64,000 nucleotides of DNA, from contig JAANBB010000223.1 of assembly GCA_014621425.1 (NCBI GenBank), forward strand, positions 1 through 64,000. Reading direction: 5' to 3'. Under the pieces are notes generated by a model, which had not been told where the DNA came from, searched no databases, and was given only the letters and a program-made list of their open reading frames with translations. Below are positions 1-10,600 of this stretch, in pieces (the first letter of the stretch is position 1; each line of letters opens with the position of its first letter). Origin of the DNA: Cylindrodendrum hubeiense (lineage: Eukaryota > Ascomycota > Sordariomycetes > Hypocreales > Nectriaceae). Made by a program: the position numbers and the translations under genes.

Positions 1-55
1 TTTCTGCGCGGCCGTCGACGACGGCGTCTTGGAGACGCTCAATGGCGGCGTCCAT
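1..55 (-). CDS. 5' end of an unidentified gene (runs off the left edge)
   Basis: A reading frame opens on the minus strand with an ATG at 53-55 and continues without a stop to the window edge. Only 18 residues are visible, beginning MDAAIERLQDAVVDGRAE. The upstream sequence is a typical intergenic region shared with the gene starting at 747, which suits a divergent promoter. The fragment is too short to assign to a family. Confidence 0.45.
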   Translation of the reverse strand, partial: MDAAIERLQDAVVDGRAE

Positions 56-746
56 GATGGTGTTTGGGGTGGTGGTTGTGGTGTGTGTATGAGGGGGTGA
101 TTCTGGTGTATAGAGTTGGTGTACAAGTACAAGTTGGTGATGATGGCTAGGACGAAAGAAGACGCTGCGCAACGGGAAAAGACAGAAACCCAGCTAATCA
201 ATTCCTGCTGCGATGCCCTCGAATGATAACACGCCCCATCGCCCGCGCAGTCTCCAATTTCCAGGCGCGCAATTGGAGTCTGCCCATTTGCCCTCGCACT
301 TCGGGCTGTCGCTGCGGCGTCACTCTGTCATCCGGGAGGGCCGCCCGGGCCGGAAAGTGGGGGGCCTGCGTCGGCGGGGGTGCGGAGGTTTCCCCGTCCC
401 CCCTCACGTTCCGCAAGATTGCCCCAGGTTTCTGTGCGCGCGTGGGCTGCATCCTCGACGCTCGGCTTATTCGGCCTGCTCCAGCCAATATCCCTGAGCT
501 GGTCGCCCGTTCCGTCTGCATCCAACACGCGCCCTCGCTGTATACGTGTGCGGAACCCCCCTGGCGCTTGAGAGTGAGGTCAATCCCGGAGCGGCTCGCC
601 CAGCAATATCATCAGCCCATCCGGAGACTGGCTGACTTGACGACAGAGTGCTGTTCATCCTCGAGATTGCAATCTTCCTGCTTCCCGTTCGGCTTTCCAT
701 CTTCATCTCCTCTCCGCCCTAGCTCTCTATCCACGTCCCGCCCAAC
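56..746. other. Intergenic region between divergent genes
   Basis: About 690 bases separate the minus-strand start at 55 from the plus-strand start at 747. Positions 61-110 are GT-rich. The last 100 bases before 747 are pyrimidine rich, as in fungal 5' leaders. Overlapping open frames on both strands at 198-700 look like GC-rich chance frames and show no recognisable protein signature. Confidence 0.6.
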
Positions 747-1190
747 ATGTCTGCCACAGTCACCGAGACGCAGGAACTCCTGCACGACTACGACATCCAT
801 CTCACGACGAGCAGCCAGGAAGTCAACAGCATCGCCAGCGCCGATAGATTCAGCAGCCCCAATGACGCTCCGCGCGTTCAGGTCCAGAACCCGCCCAACT
901 GGACAAACGACTACCGCCAGACGCCGCCCTACCGACCCGCCAACCGCGGGCTCGATATATCCCAGCGACCATGGGGAACCAACCCTATCGAGCAGGGCTT
1001 TATCTTCCACATGTTTGAGGGAGTCTTGATTCAAGCTGTAAGTTGTTGCGTTTTCCCCGCCCAATTGCTCTGAAAGAGGGCGTGGAGCTGACATACCCGT
1101 CTTCCCTAGACTGGAAACTGGCTGTGGAGGAAGACCATTGGACGATACAATGAATCTATTTGGCGGGCTCAGGTTGGAGGAGAGTTTTGA
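747..1190 (+). CDS. Small protein of unknown function (123 aa)
   Basis: Two exons are inferred, 747-1037 and 1110-1190. They are joined by a phase-0 intron with a GTAAGT donor and a TAG acceptor and give 123 residues. The first half is polar and probably disordered (MSATVTETQELLHDYD...). The second half is richer in aromatic residues and ends with TGNWLWRKTIGRYNE and a short basic/acidic tail. No signal peptide or clear membrane segment is visible. The intron keeps the frame and the region downstream of the stop looks non-coding, which supports a real gene. I do not recognise the family; the conserved-looking aromatic C-terminal half may be the functional part. Confidence 0.7.
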
Positions 1191-1838
1191 AGAGGGGAGG
1201 GTGGTGATGGATTTTGTCGTGTTTTAGATGCTTGATTCGGGTGGCCTGGATAGTGTCCTCGAGGTTGTGGTGGTGTTGATATCTTTTCCTTTTGTTCAAG
1301 TCGACAACTACATCTAAAATTGATTTCACAATTAGGTTGTATTTGCTAAATCTGTATTTCCCAAGTCAATTTGACTGGCTATGATGTATTCTACAAACTC
1401 GAGATTGTCCCGTAATCCCGATGGCAATGCCGTCGATGCAAGCCATAAACGCCAGAAATACCGTGATCCCACGCAATATCTCTACATCACGTCTACCCGT
1501 AGAGCGTAATTCGTATTTCCAATCCCTATCCAAATAACAGAGAATCTCCACTAAACCACTTGCAACACATCTACGACGCATGATGCCATCCCTCCCATTT
1601 GTCCTTTTTGCTCCAATCTATCCCCGCCCCCACCTTTCCGACTGACGCCCGCCGAGGCCCCGTTCCGTGGTCCCGCATGAGAGGGAGGGAGAGGAGCTGC
1701 ATCCAACAGAGCACATTGTACTAATAATTGCTGCGTCTTCTTTCATTTCCTTCTTTTTCAATTCATACTCTCTCTCTAGACAGGCCAAGTCTTTCTCTAG
1801 CAATCAACTAAACAGAGATTAAAGAGAAACCGCCCATC
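1191..1838. other. Intergenic region
   Basis: This 650-base gap holds the 3' flank of the small gene at 747 and the leader of the hydrolase at 1839. The last 100 bases are pyrimidine rich and then A-rich just before the ATG, a common fungal leader pattern. No further gene is supported. Confidence 0.6.
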
Positions 1839-3712
1839 ATGGCCGACGTCAAAACCCCACCCATCCGAGATCTCCTCGAGGTCTTTCAGGATGAGGAAAA
1901 CAACCTCACTTTTATGAAGAACGTCTCTATCCCCCTCAAGGCTTCCCCGCTGCCCATCCGCGCAAACGTCTTCCTCCCCAAGTCCGCAGACCCAAACGCC
2001 CGCTGGCCCGTCCTCGTCACCTACGGGCCCTACGGCAAGGATATCCCCTACGCGACCTTCTTCGCCGGGTCCTTCAACGAGGTCCCGCCCGATCACCGCT
2101 CCAAGTACTCGGCCTGGGAGACGCCCGATCCCGTCTACTGGACCCGCGAGGGTTATGCCGTCGTGCGCGCTGATGAGCGCGGCCTCGGCCAGAGCCCCGG
2201 CCTGCTCGATACTATGAGCCGCGGCACCAGCGAGTGCTTCTTCGATGTCGTCGAATGGGCCGCCGAGCAGCCCTGGTCCTCGGGCAAGGTCGGTCTGCTG
2301 GGAATCTCATACTATGCCGGCTCGCAGTGGCGCGTGGCCGCCCGCAAGCCCAAGGGTCTGGCGGCCATCATTCCCTGGGAGGGCATGTCAGACTACTACC
2401 GCGACCGCTGCCGACATGGCGGCATCCTGTCCAACAACTTCATCGGCTTCTGGTGGAACCGCCAGGTGCTCGTCAACCAGTACGGCAAGGAGGGCCGTTC
2501 CAAGCTGAAGTTCCCCCCCGATGGCCCCGGCGCCCGCGGTCAGGAAGACACAATTGAGGGTGACCTGCCCGAGGAGGTCCTTGTTCAGAACCGAAAGGAT
2601 CAGACTCTAGACAACGTCAACAACAAATTCCGCGACGACGAGTACTACGCGAGCAAAGAATACAACCTCGAGGACATCGAGGTGCCCCTGCTGAGCGTCG
2701 CTAACTGGGGCGGCATCTTGCTGCACCTGCGAGGCAATGTCGAGGGCTACACCCACGCCAGCTCCAAGTTCAAGTATGTCCGATTCATCACCGGCCGCCA
2801 CGACCTGCCATTCTACTACCCCCAGGAAGTCGAGGTCCAGAAGAGCTTCCTCAATGCCTTCCTCAAGGGCCAGGACGATTACGGCTGGAGCGTCCCTGGC
2901 AAGGTTGCCCCCGTCACTTTGACACTGAGGAAGGGCAACGTTGGCTTCAATGATGCCGAGGCGGAGAAGGCGTACCAGAAGCGGGAGGAAGAGGCCTGGC
3001 CTATTCCCCGCACTCAATATACTAAATGGTACCTGACGCCCGACCAGGCCTTCACGCCCAGCCAACCTGCGCCTGCGTCCAAGGCAGTTTCTTACCCGGC
3101 TCTGGGCAATCTCAAGGACCCGAAGTTGGTGCAATTCACTAGCGCTGCCTTTGAGGAAGAAACTGAGGTGACCGGACACGTCACGGCTCGCCTCAATGTT
3201 TCGGTGACGCCTGATAACTCTGGCGAGACTGACATTGATCTGTTCGTGACTCTCCGCCACATCGATCCCACCGGCAAGGAGGTTCTATACACCGGAACAG
3301 CCGGTGACGCCATTCCTCTGTGCAAGGGGTGGCTACGGGTGAGCAACCGCAAGGTCCACGAGGATCACCCCAAGCACCGCTCCTACCGCCCCCACCGAGA
3401 GTACTTGGCCGCCGATGTGCAACCGGTCAAGGCTGGAGAGGTCTACGCGGTCGACGTCGAGATTTGGCCGACCAACGTTGTCGTCGAGAAGGGCGGCAAG
3501 CTAGTGTTTGAGGTGGGCAGCGGAGACACTCAGGGAAGCGGCGTCTTCCAACACAACTCGGATGTCGACAGGTAAGTCCCCGTTCCTATGCTTCATGATT
3601 CAAGCTGCTAACATTCAACAGACCGGCTTCCAAGTTTGCGGGCATCAACAGCATCCACTTTGGCGAGGGCCAGGATAACTATGTGACGCTTCCCATAATC
3701 CCGCCCAAGTAG
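1839..3712 (+). CDS. CocE/NonD-type alpha/beta hydrolase (X-Pro dipeptidyl-peptidase S15 family)
   Basis: Exons 1839-3571 and 3622-3712 give about 607 residues; the intron has a GTAAGT donor and a CAG acceptor. The N-terminal half is an S15-type alpha/beta hydrolase with the oxyanion-region motif LVTYGPYGKD and the nucleophile elbow GISYYAG (Ser157). His321 in ITGRHD fits the catalytic histidine. The C-terminal part, from about residue 370, is the beta-rich PepX C-terminal domain, ending LPIIPPK. No secretion signal is visible, so a cytosolic enzyme is inferred. Family members hydrolyse esters or acyl-proline peptides; the natural substrate cannot be read from sequence. The position that usually carries the catalytic Asp (a GW-x-D type motif) reads NWGG here, around residues 289-292, so the triad acid may lie elsewhere. 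Confidence 0.9.
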
Positions 3713-4163
3713 ATAGACACCATAGAATTCCCAAAAGATAGACCCACCTACAAGCGGAGGGCGAGATTTGAACCGTCCCGGAACTTGTGGGGTAGCTTGT
3801 CCTTGAATAAATGAGTTTGTAACTGGCAATGAAACCGTAGCCCTCGTCATGTGAGAATGCTTGCTCCCCGCTGTGGAACGTAAATAGTATCGAACCGAGC
3901 CGAACGTATCAAGAGCCCTTGTACGGATTCGACCGACTCTACATTCTGTAAAATCTCCATCCTCGGTCCGTCATGGGTCGTCCACTCCGAGCCGGCCGCC
4001 TGGCGGAACGAGGCCGGTGGGGGTGGGGGAATGGAGTTTAGTCAGCCTTCTGAACTGGCCTTCTATGAGACATCCGCTCTCATTCATTAGAGACACCTAG
4101 CAAAGCCCCTCCGAGAAATCCGATCGAGAAGAGTTACCTTTACCGAAAAAAACATTTGTCAAG
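3713..4163. other. Intergenic region upstream of the FAH-family gene
   Basis: This holds the 3' flank of the hydrolase gene and the promoter and leader of the downstream gene. Nothing recognisable lies between them. A B-box-like TTCAAAT stretch near 3768 does not fold into a tRNA. Confidence 0.6.
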
Positions 4164-5450
4164 ATGAGTTACGCGGAGCACTTTTCCCTGAAAAATATCC
4201 CATACGGGATTGCCAGTACCCAAGACCGTCCGGCAGCTGTGGCCACTCGACTTCACGATCTGATATTCTTCCTCTCCGACTTGAATCTGGACAGCCCTGT
4301 TAGTGTTAAGAGCACCTTTTCTCAGGTAAGTGACCAAGCGAGCATTGACGTCATAGTTGCTAACAAGACAGGCCACACTCAATGCACTCGCATCGATAGA
4401 TAAAGATGAACTCGTAAAGCTTCGAAGAACCCTCCAAACAGCTCTGGGAGATGAGAAGAATGTGTCCAGGTTTGGAATTCCGGTCGGAGAGGCGACGATG
4501 CACCTGCCCATTGAGGTCAAGGGTTTCACCGACTTTTCATGTTCGACAGAGCACCTGCTGAACGCCGGTGAAGCCGTTCTGGGAGTTCGAAGCTTCCCAC
4601 CAGCGTCTTTGCATCTCCCGATCGGGTACACTGGACGTTCGTCCTCAATTGTAGTGTCCGGGACGCCTATCACCCGGCCGTATGGGCAATACCGCGATGG
4701 AGAAGAGATTGGGTTTGGCCCATCGCGGGCAGTCGATTACGAACTGGAAATGGGCGCCATCATTGGCAAGCCCTCGACCTTTGGCGATCGGGTGTCAGTT
4801 AACGATGCAGACGAGCACATCTTTGGAGTGGTGATTGTGAACGACTGGAGCGGTAAGATGACTGACGCTTAGTCTGATATGATGTGACGCGATGGCTGAA
4901 CAATAAAATAGCACGAGACATTCAAGGCTTTGAGATGCAGCCGCTTGGCCCGATGAATGGCAAGAGTTTCGGAACCTCTATCTCACCATGGGTCGTGACT
5001 CTTGAAGCGTTAGAGCCCTTTGCAACCGAGCCGCCGGCCAAGAAGACACCCGTCAAGGCGTACCTGCAGGACAACAAAATCAAGTCGAGCTACAGCATAA
5101 CGCTGAACGCCGAGGTGCTGTCTGAGGGTTCGGCGACGGAGGTGTGTAAGGCGCAGCTGCAGTGGATGTACTGGACATTCCGATCGCTAGTGGCACAACA
5201 AACCATCAACGGATGCAACGTCAACACGGGAGATATTCTGGGAACGGGGACGGTGTCCGGGGTTGGAGACGATGAGCACGGGTGCTTGCTGGAGATGACC
5301 AAGGGTGGTAAAGTCGAGTGGGAGCTCTCGACTGGGAAGAAGAGACGCTATCTCGAGGATGGCGACGGAGTGCGGTTGACAGCGTATGCTGGGGACGGAG
5401 TGGGCTTTGGCGAGTGCACGGGGGTTATTTCGGCAGCAAAGCCGTTTTGA
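4164..5450 (+). CDS. Fumarylacetoacetase-family hydrolase, divergent paralogue
   Basis: Three exons (4164-4325, 4372-4852, 4912-5450) give 393 residues, slightly shorter than the usual 415-430. The whole FAH fold is recognisable: LHLPIGYTGRSSS, VVSGTPITRP, NDWSARDIQ, GKSFGTSISPWVV and a C-terminal GDGVGFGECTG. Metal and catalytic residues match known FAH: Asp108, His115, Glu178, Glu180, Asp212 and Lys232. Canonical FAH splits 4-fumarylacetoacetate into fumarate and acetoacetate, the last step of Phe/Tyr degradation. Three substrate-pocket positions of mammalian FAH differ here: Tyr128 is Ser110, the Arg142 position has no arginine, and Tyr244 is Met223. The homogentisate dioxygenase and maleylacetoacetate isomerase genes that often accompany fahA are absent. 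I therefore infer a paralogue that may cleave another beta-diketone-type acid. Confidence 0.88.
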
Positions 5451-6159
5451 AGAAGCTGTGAGACCATGTACCACGTACTGAATCCCAATCTTACTTCAGG
5501 CTTGGGAATGATTCGGTCCACGCGGCGCGGTGCTGTTGGAATGTTGGAATGATGACTGACGGTTGTGGTTTAGCTGAGACGTGACCGGAGATTTAATCGG
5601 TACCTCCCTCCTGCCTGCCAAGTTCCACGCTCCAAGCTCCAAGCTTAAGCTCCTTCCCATTCCCCATGTTGGCCGGCGCTAGGGTCCATGACCAGACCAA
5701 ACAATGGAATCGCGCCATTGGCCCAAGCTCCACCTCGAGACCTAGAGCTCCAGGGGGCTGACCCACCGTAGCCCGCGTAACCCCCCCTAAAGCACGCGTG
5801 CGCATGCCCACTGAAGAGGTCCCAGAAGAGATCCCCACAACAACTGGAGCGCCTACGGGGCATCTGCGGGGCGCCTACGGAGCACCTACGGAGCACCTAA
5901 CCACAGCGCCCCGGCGTCGCCTAGAACCGCTGGAACCTTCTGCTGGGCCCATCTTCTCCTGTCGCGGAGGGAGCCCCCTGGTTCCGTCGCGCATCGGCTG
6001 AGGCCAGATTGTCACACCCATCACACCCACCACACACATCCACTCCATCTTTTCCCCATCTCGTGGCCAACTCCAGGCACGTTTCTGTTCTATTCTTCTT
6101 CCTCCCTTTCATCCCCTTCGCTGTCTTCTCTCTCGTCGTCGCCTCTCGTCTCTGTCGCC
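5451..6159. other. Intergenic region with an 11-bp repeat
   Basis: The gap contains a short minisatellite (5849-5903) and, from about 6010, a C/T-rich leader leading to the start codon at 6160. No additional gene is supported. Confidence 0.6.
5849..5903. repeat. Five-copy 11-bp tandem repeat
   Basis: Five successive 11-base units follow the pattern gcrcctacggr (for example gcgcctacgga and gcacctacgga), with one or two mismatches in copies 2 and 5. It lies in the upstream region of the TRAP-alpha-like gene. Confidence 0.85.
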
Positions 6160-7121
6160 ATGTTCTTCAAGGCCTCCCTCGTCGCCCTCCTGGCCGCCCA
6201 CGTCTTTGGCGCTGTCGCCCAGGTACGTTCCCTCGCGCCGTCATCATGAGCTACATGGCCGCCGCGCCTCAATTAGCCCTGGCCCGACTCGACCCCCATT
6301 GTCGCGTGCAACCCGTCGCTAACACTGTCCTCTCAGGACGATGCTCCCGGAACCTCCCCCGTCACTCCCCCTGCGCTCCTCGCCGATGTCTCCGCCACCT
6401 TGCCCGAGGCCGACATCTTCGGTGTGAAGCTCGTCAACGGCCGTCCCACCAAGGCGCTCGTCGAGATCACCAACCACGATAGCAACCCCATCGAGGTCTC
6501 TTTCGTCGCTGGTGTCCTTGCCACCACCAAGGAGCTCCCCGAGGGTGCCGCCGCCTACGAGAAGATTGTCCGCAACCTCACCTCGGTTTCCTACGGCGTC
6601 GAGATTGAGGCTGGCGAGAAGAAGGAGCTCCCCTACTCCTTCGCCCAGGACATGAACCCCCAGGATGTCCTCGTCCAGATTATCGCCATCATCACCGACT
6701 CCAAGGGCGTCGTCCACCAGGTCCAGGCCTACAACTCCACCGCGTCCATTGTTGAGGCTCCTACCAGCTTCCTCGATCCCCAGATGTATGTCCACTCCAG
6801 CCCTCTCCCTTGAACGCCCCGACTAACCCTCCTCCCAGCATCTTCCTCTACCTCTTCCTGACTGGTGCTTTCGCCGGTACCCTCTACTTCGTCTACAAGA
6901 CCTGGATCGAGGCCCTCTTCCCCCAGGCCAAGCGTCCCCGCACCACCAAGAAGGCCAAGAAGGTCATCGAGGCTGAGCCCACCTCCGGATCCGAGTCCAC
7001 TGGCCTCGCCACCGGTAGCGGCAAGGATTACGACGAGAGCTGGATCCCCGAGGGTCACCTCAACCGCCCCTCCGCCAAGCGTGTCAAGTCCAGCTCCACC
7101 AAGGCCAAGAAGTTCGAGTAA
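6160..7121 (+). CDS. IRC22: TRAP-alpha/IRC22-like ER membrane protein
   Basis: Exons 6160-6222, 6337-6785 and 6839-7121 give 264 residues with matching splice phases. Residues 1-20 ([20 protein letters not shown]) form a signal peptide. A luminal beta-sandwich region follows, containing [17 protein letters not shown] and a possible N-glycosylation site NLT. One membrane segment lies near residues 171-195 ([19 protein letters not shown]). The cytosolic tail is lysine and serine rich and ends KAKKFE. This is the architecture of the translocon-associated protein alpha subunit and its fungal relative IRC22, a type I ER membrane protein near the Sec61 channel. The first intron lies directly after the signal peptide. 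Yeast IRC22 is poorly characterised, so the role in fungi is inferred from the animal TRAP complex. Confidence 0.85.
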
Positions 7122-7658
7122 GCAAGCAACCTCGATCATCATAGCGTCCCGCAGCTGCGACACGAATCACTCAATTGCCTCGCTCTCTCCCGCACCCTGA
7201 CATGACGAACCTTGGGATCGAGTTGAGGCAGGGAAAGGCGGGCTATTTTGGCATCCCGTTTTGATTGATTTTCTATTTTGGGTAGACTGGGCAAGAAACA
7301 TTGCGGGGTGTGCAATTGGCTTTTTGAGCCCTGGATGGATGCGTGTTAAAAAAGACGCCAAAAGCTGTTGTACATTATAACCTGTGCCAAAATTTCAGCA
7401 ACCAACAATGACACCAAAATTCCCAGCCATGATGATGATTTATCCTCTGTGACCCCATAGGAACTGAATTGCCCGTTCTTGAAGCACCGCAGATAACATA
7501 AAGTTTTTTGTCTTCGAGGTCGTTCGCATCGTGCATGCTAACGTTAGGTGAGATGTAAAGAGTAGAGGTCTCTTAAAATGACTAGTACAAAGTAGATTCA
7601 TTATTCGTTCCTCATTAGACCAAGATATCTAAATGGGTCATCTTCATATCAAAGTAAG
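7122..7658. other. Region between convergent genes
   Basis: The 3' flanks of the plus-strand TRAP-alpha-like gene and the minus-strand IRC20 gene meet here. The sequence becomes more AT-rich from about 7360 to 7630, as expected for 3' untranslated DNA. No gene is supported. Confidence 0.6.
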
Positions 7659-10600
7659 TCACTCTGACTTGTCATCCCTCCGTTCTTCTGCAGCCTCAGC
7701 AGCCAGGTACCCCATGACGGCCTGCTCCTGCAAGCGGGTATCCCGTTCCGGGGCATCTTCTCGCCGCGCGATTTGTCCAAACAGGCACTCCCAGAGGTCG
7801 CCCCTGTCAACCATCTCGCCAGCGGTTCTGTCCTTGCTCATTAGACGTGATAATGCCGCTTGCTCTAGCTCAAGCGTATTAGCAGCCTCAATGTTGGCGT
7901 CAAGCAACTCCGGCGTCGATTCCAGGGACTTGCCCTTGGTGTTGCGACCCATATGCTCCATGCGACGTTGGACGGAGAGATTGTAGATGGACTCCTCGAT
8001 GGTGCCCGAGACAAGATACAACCAAACGGTCGTCTCATGCTGCTGCCCGATTCGGTCGACACGCGCAATGGCCTGGAGTTCCAACGCCGTATTTAGGAGA
8101 GGCTCGCAGAGAAACACATGACTTGCATTGACAAGATTGAGACCGCTTGAGTGAGCTCTAGCGTGAAGAAGGAAACATTCGACAGAAGGGTCCTCCTTGA
8201 ACAGGGTGATTCCAGAGGGGTCGTCGATCGATGCATGGCCTATACGGAATCGTGTGAATGCGTTGCGCAGGATGTTGAGAAATCCCTTATATCTGCTTCC
8301 CAATTAGTATTTCTCATCTCCCAAGTATGATTATACGCGATGCGTACTGTGAAAATACAATAGATTTTGCACCAGGGTCCGATTCTCGAAGCCAGATGAG
8401 GTGCTTCACCAGCGTGTCAACTTTGGTTGTAAACGAAGGGCCATCCAGTGCAATATTCTGGATTTCTGCCAGCTTCTCCGAGTTGAATTCCGAGTAGATC
8501 ATCGTCTTCTTGGGCAATGAGTTGCGTTTGTGCGGAGAGTTCTCGGCCAAGTCATTATGCTCGTCTCCAGAAGTCTCGTTGTGCACTTTCAGCTGCTGAG
8601 GGTTGATGGTGATGTCGTGCAGATTGGACGGTTTCAAATTCTTTTTACAGACAGGGCAGTTGTGGTGTGCGTTGAACCATAGCATCATGCACTCTTTGCA
8701 GAACTGATGACCGCACACCGTCAAGACTCCAGTCGTGAAAGTCGTCTGACAGATGACACACATCCTTGGCTCGTTAGACTTGGATCCCGCTTGCTTGAGA
8801 TTGAGCACTAGAGTGACGTAAGTAGATGATTCACATTTCAACAGTGTGGGACTTACAGTATCTGTGTTTGGCCTCGGCCGAGGACAATTTCTTGCGCAAA
8901 TTATCCTCGGTTTCCTGAAGCTTCTGGATGGTGGCTTCTGTCCGAGGCCCATCGTACGGCTCCACGCTGTCTGAGACGGCCTGGAGCTGGCGGTAGTACT
9001 CCAAACGCGCGTTCATCGCCGTCCTGAAGCTCTCAACTTCCACCTCGAGTGCAGTAGCTGCCTTGCTCTGCTTGTTGAGAAGCGCTTGGGTCGCCTTAAG
9101 TTGCCTAGCTGCAATCTCGCCCTCGATCACCCCTCGGGTTGAGTCTCTTGCGAGTCTCGAGATCAGGCCTCGAAAATCACTGATGGCCGCCCGCATGGAT
9201 GTAGACTTGGGTTTGATCTGGGCACGCAATCCCATCAATTCAATGAGCGTTGTGGGTGCCGGGCCATCTTCATTCCGTGCTAATCTTAAAGATGTTTCCG
9301 TCTCATGCTTGATCAGCTCATTTGTCTGTCCAGACATGGCATCTTGACGGTCTGCGATGGCAGCACGGAGTGCCTGCACGTAGACCATCAACTCATCTTG
9401 AATCTTGGCCGACTCTCCAAGTTCCTCGCCAGTTGTCTCAACCTCGTCCTCTTCATCAACAAGAGGCTTCAGCAGAATCTGGATAATATGCTCTCTCCAG
9501 TCATCAATAAAGTTGGCCTGCTCGTTCAGTTCCCCATACAAGGTATCCAATGCGTCCACAATACGGCCACTTTCAATTCCCTTTTCAGGCCCGGCCACGA
9601 GTTCCGGAACTTCGATAAAGGTTTGTTCAGATGCCTTTTGTGAGATTTTCTTCATTAGCCGTGTTGCTTTGCGGTGGCTTTCATGTAAAATCTCTCGTCG
9701 AATGACTTTTGCATCCTCGTAGCCACCATCTTCCAACTTTTTGAGACGTTGGAATTCTTCAGAATCTGGTTCTGTCATCTCCGGTCGGTCTCGGATTTGG
9801 AAATAGGCGTTGGCGCAAAAGAAGACAGCCTTGTGCTGCATCTCCAGCGCTCCACGGAGCCTGCGTCGGCTCTCTCCCAGTCGCCCCTTGGTTTCACCTT
9901 CACCAGGCTCATCCTCAGACTCTTCGGGGTCATCAAAATCATTCAACTTCAACTTCTCAACCATCTCGCTGCCACCTTGCTCCTCGATAAGATGTTTCAG
10001 CTCCTTTCGGGCGTCGGAGACAAGCCTTGCAGCTTCACCGCTGACCACTTTCCAGATCTCCAATGCTTCCTTTACCCGTGGGCTGTTCTCATACATCTGG
10101 CCTCGCGTCAACTTACTTGAAAGGTAAGTTCTTTCGTCTGCTCGGATGGTATTTTCGCTCTGCTCAAGCATGGCATCGAGAACTTCTTCTACGGTTCTCA
10201 TGGGTCGTGCTTTGCCATTACCGAGGGCCCGACGATTGTAACCAGCAACCTCAGGGTGCAAGGCAGTCTGTCTCAGCGTATTCAGCCATATTCTCATATC
10301 CTCTTCGTGCTCCTCGGGCCGCCAATCGTCAACCATGGGCACGCCATCAATCGAGAGCTCACAGGCTTCCGCCATGTCACGATACAAAGATTGGTAATGC
10401 TGCTCCTCGACAGCCGTAAATGGCATGCTTATCACAAAGCGTTTCTGAGGGGGCAGAAGCAACTCGTCTCGAACTATCGATTTTGTGTGACGTAGTGAGA
10501 TGCTGTTGAAGAGTTTCTGGAAAATTGGCTTGTGATCTCTGATGAGAGCCTGCCAAATCGGCAGAGAGGAGCAGTACGGTTCATATTTGAGGAAAAGAAG

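Noticed and set aside
223..1029. 268-codon open frame overlapping the first small gene
   Set aside because: It overlaps the frame at 747, which has a proper exon-intron structure, and its protein is a random Arg/Ser/Pro mixture with no signature.
3750..3840. Possible tRNA because of a B-box-like TTCAAAT stretch
   Set aside because: The flanking arms do not pair as a T stem and no A box or cloverleaf is visible.
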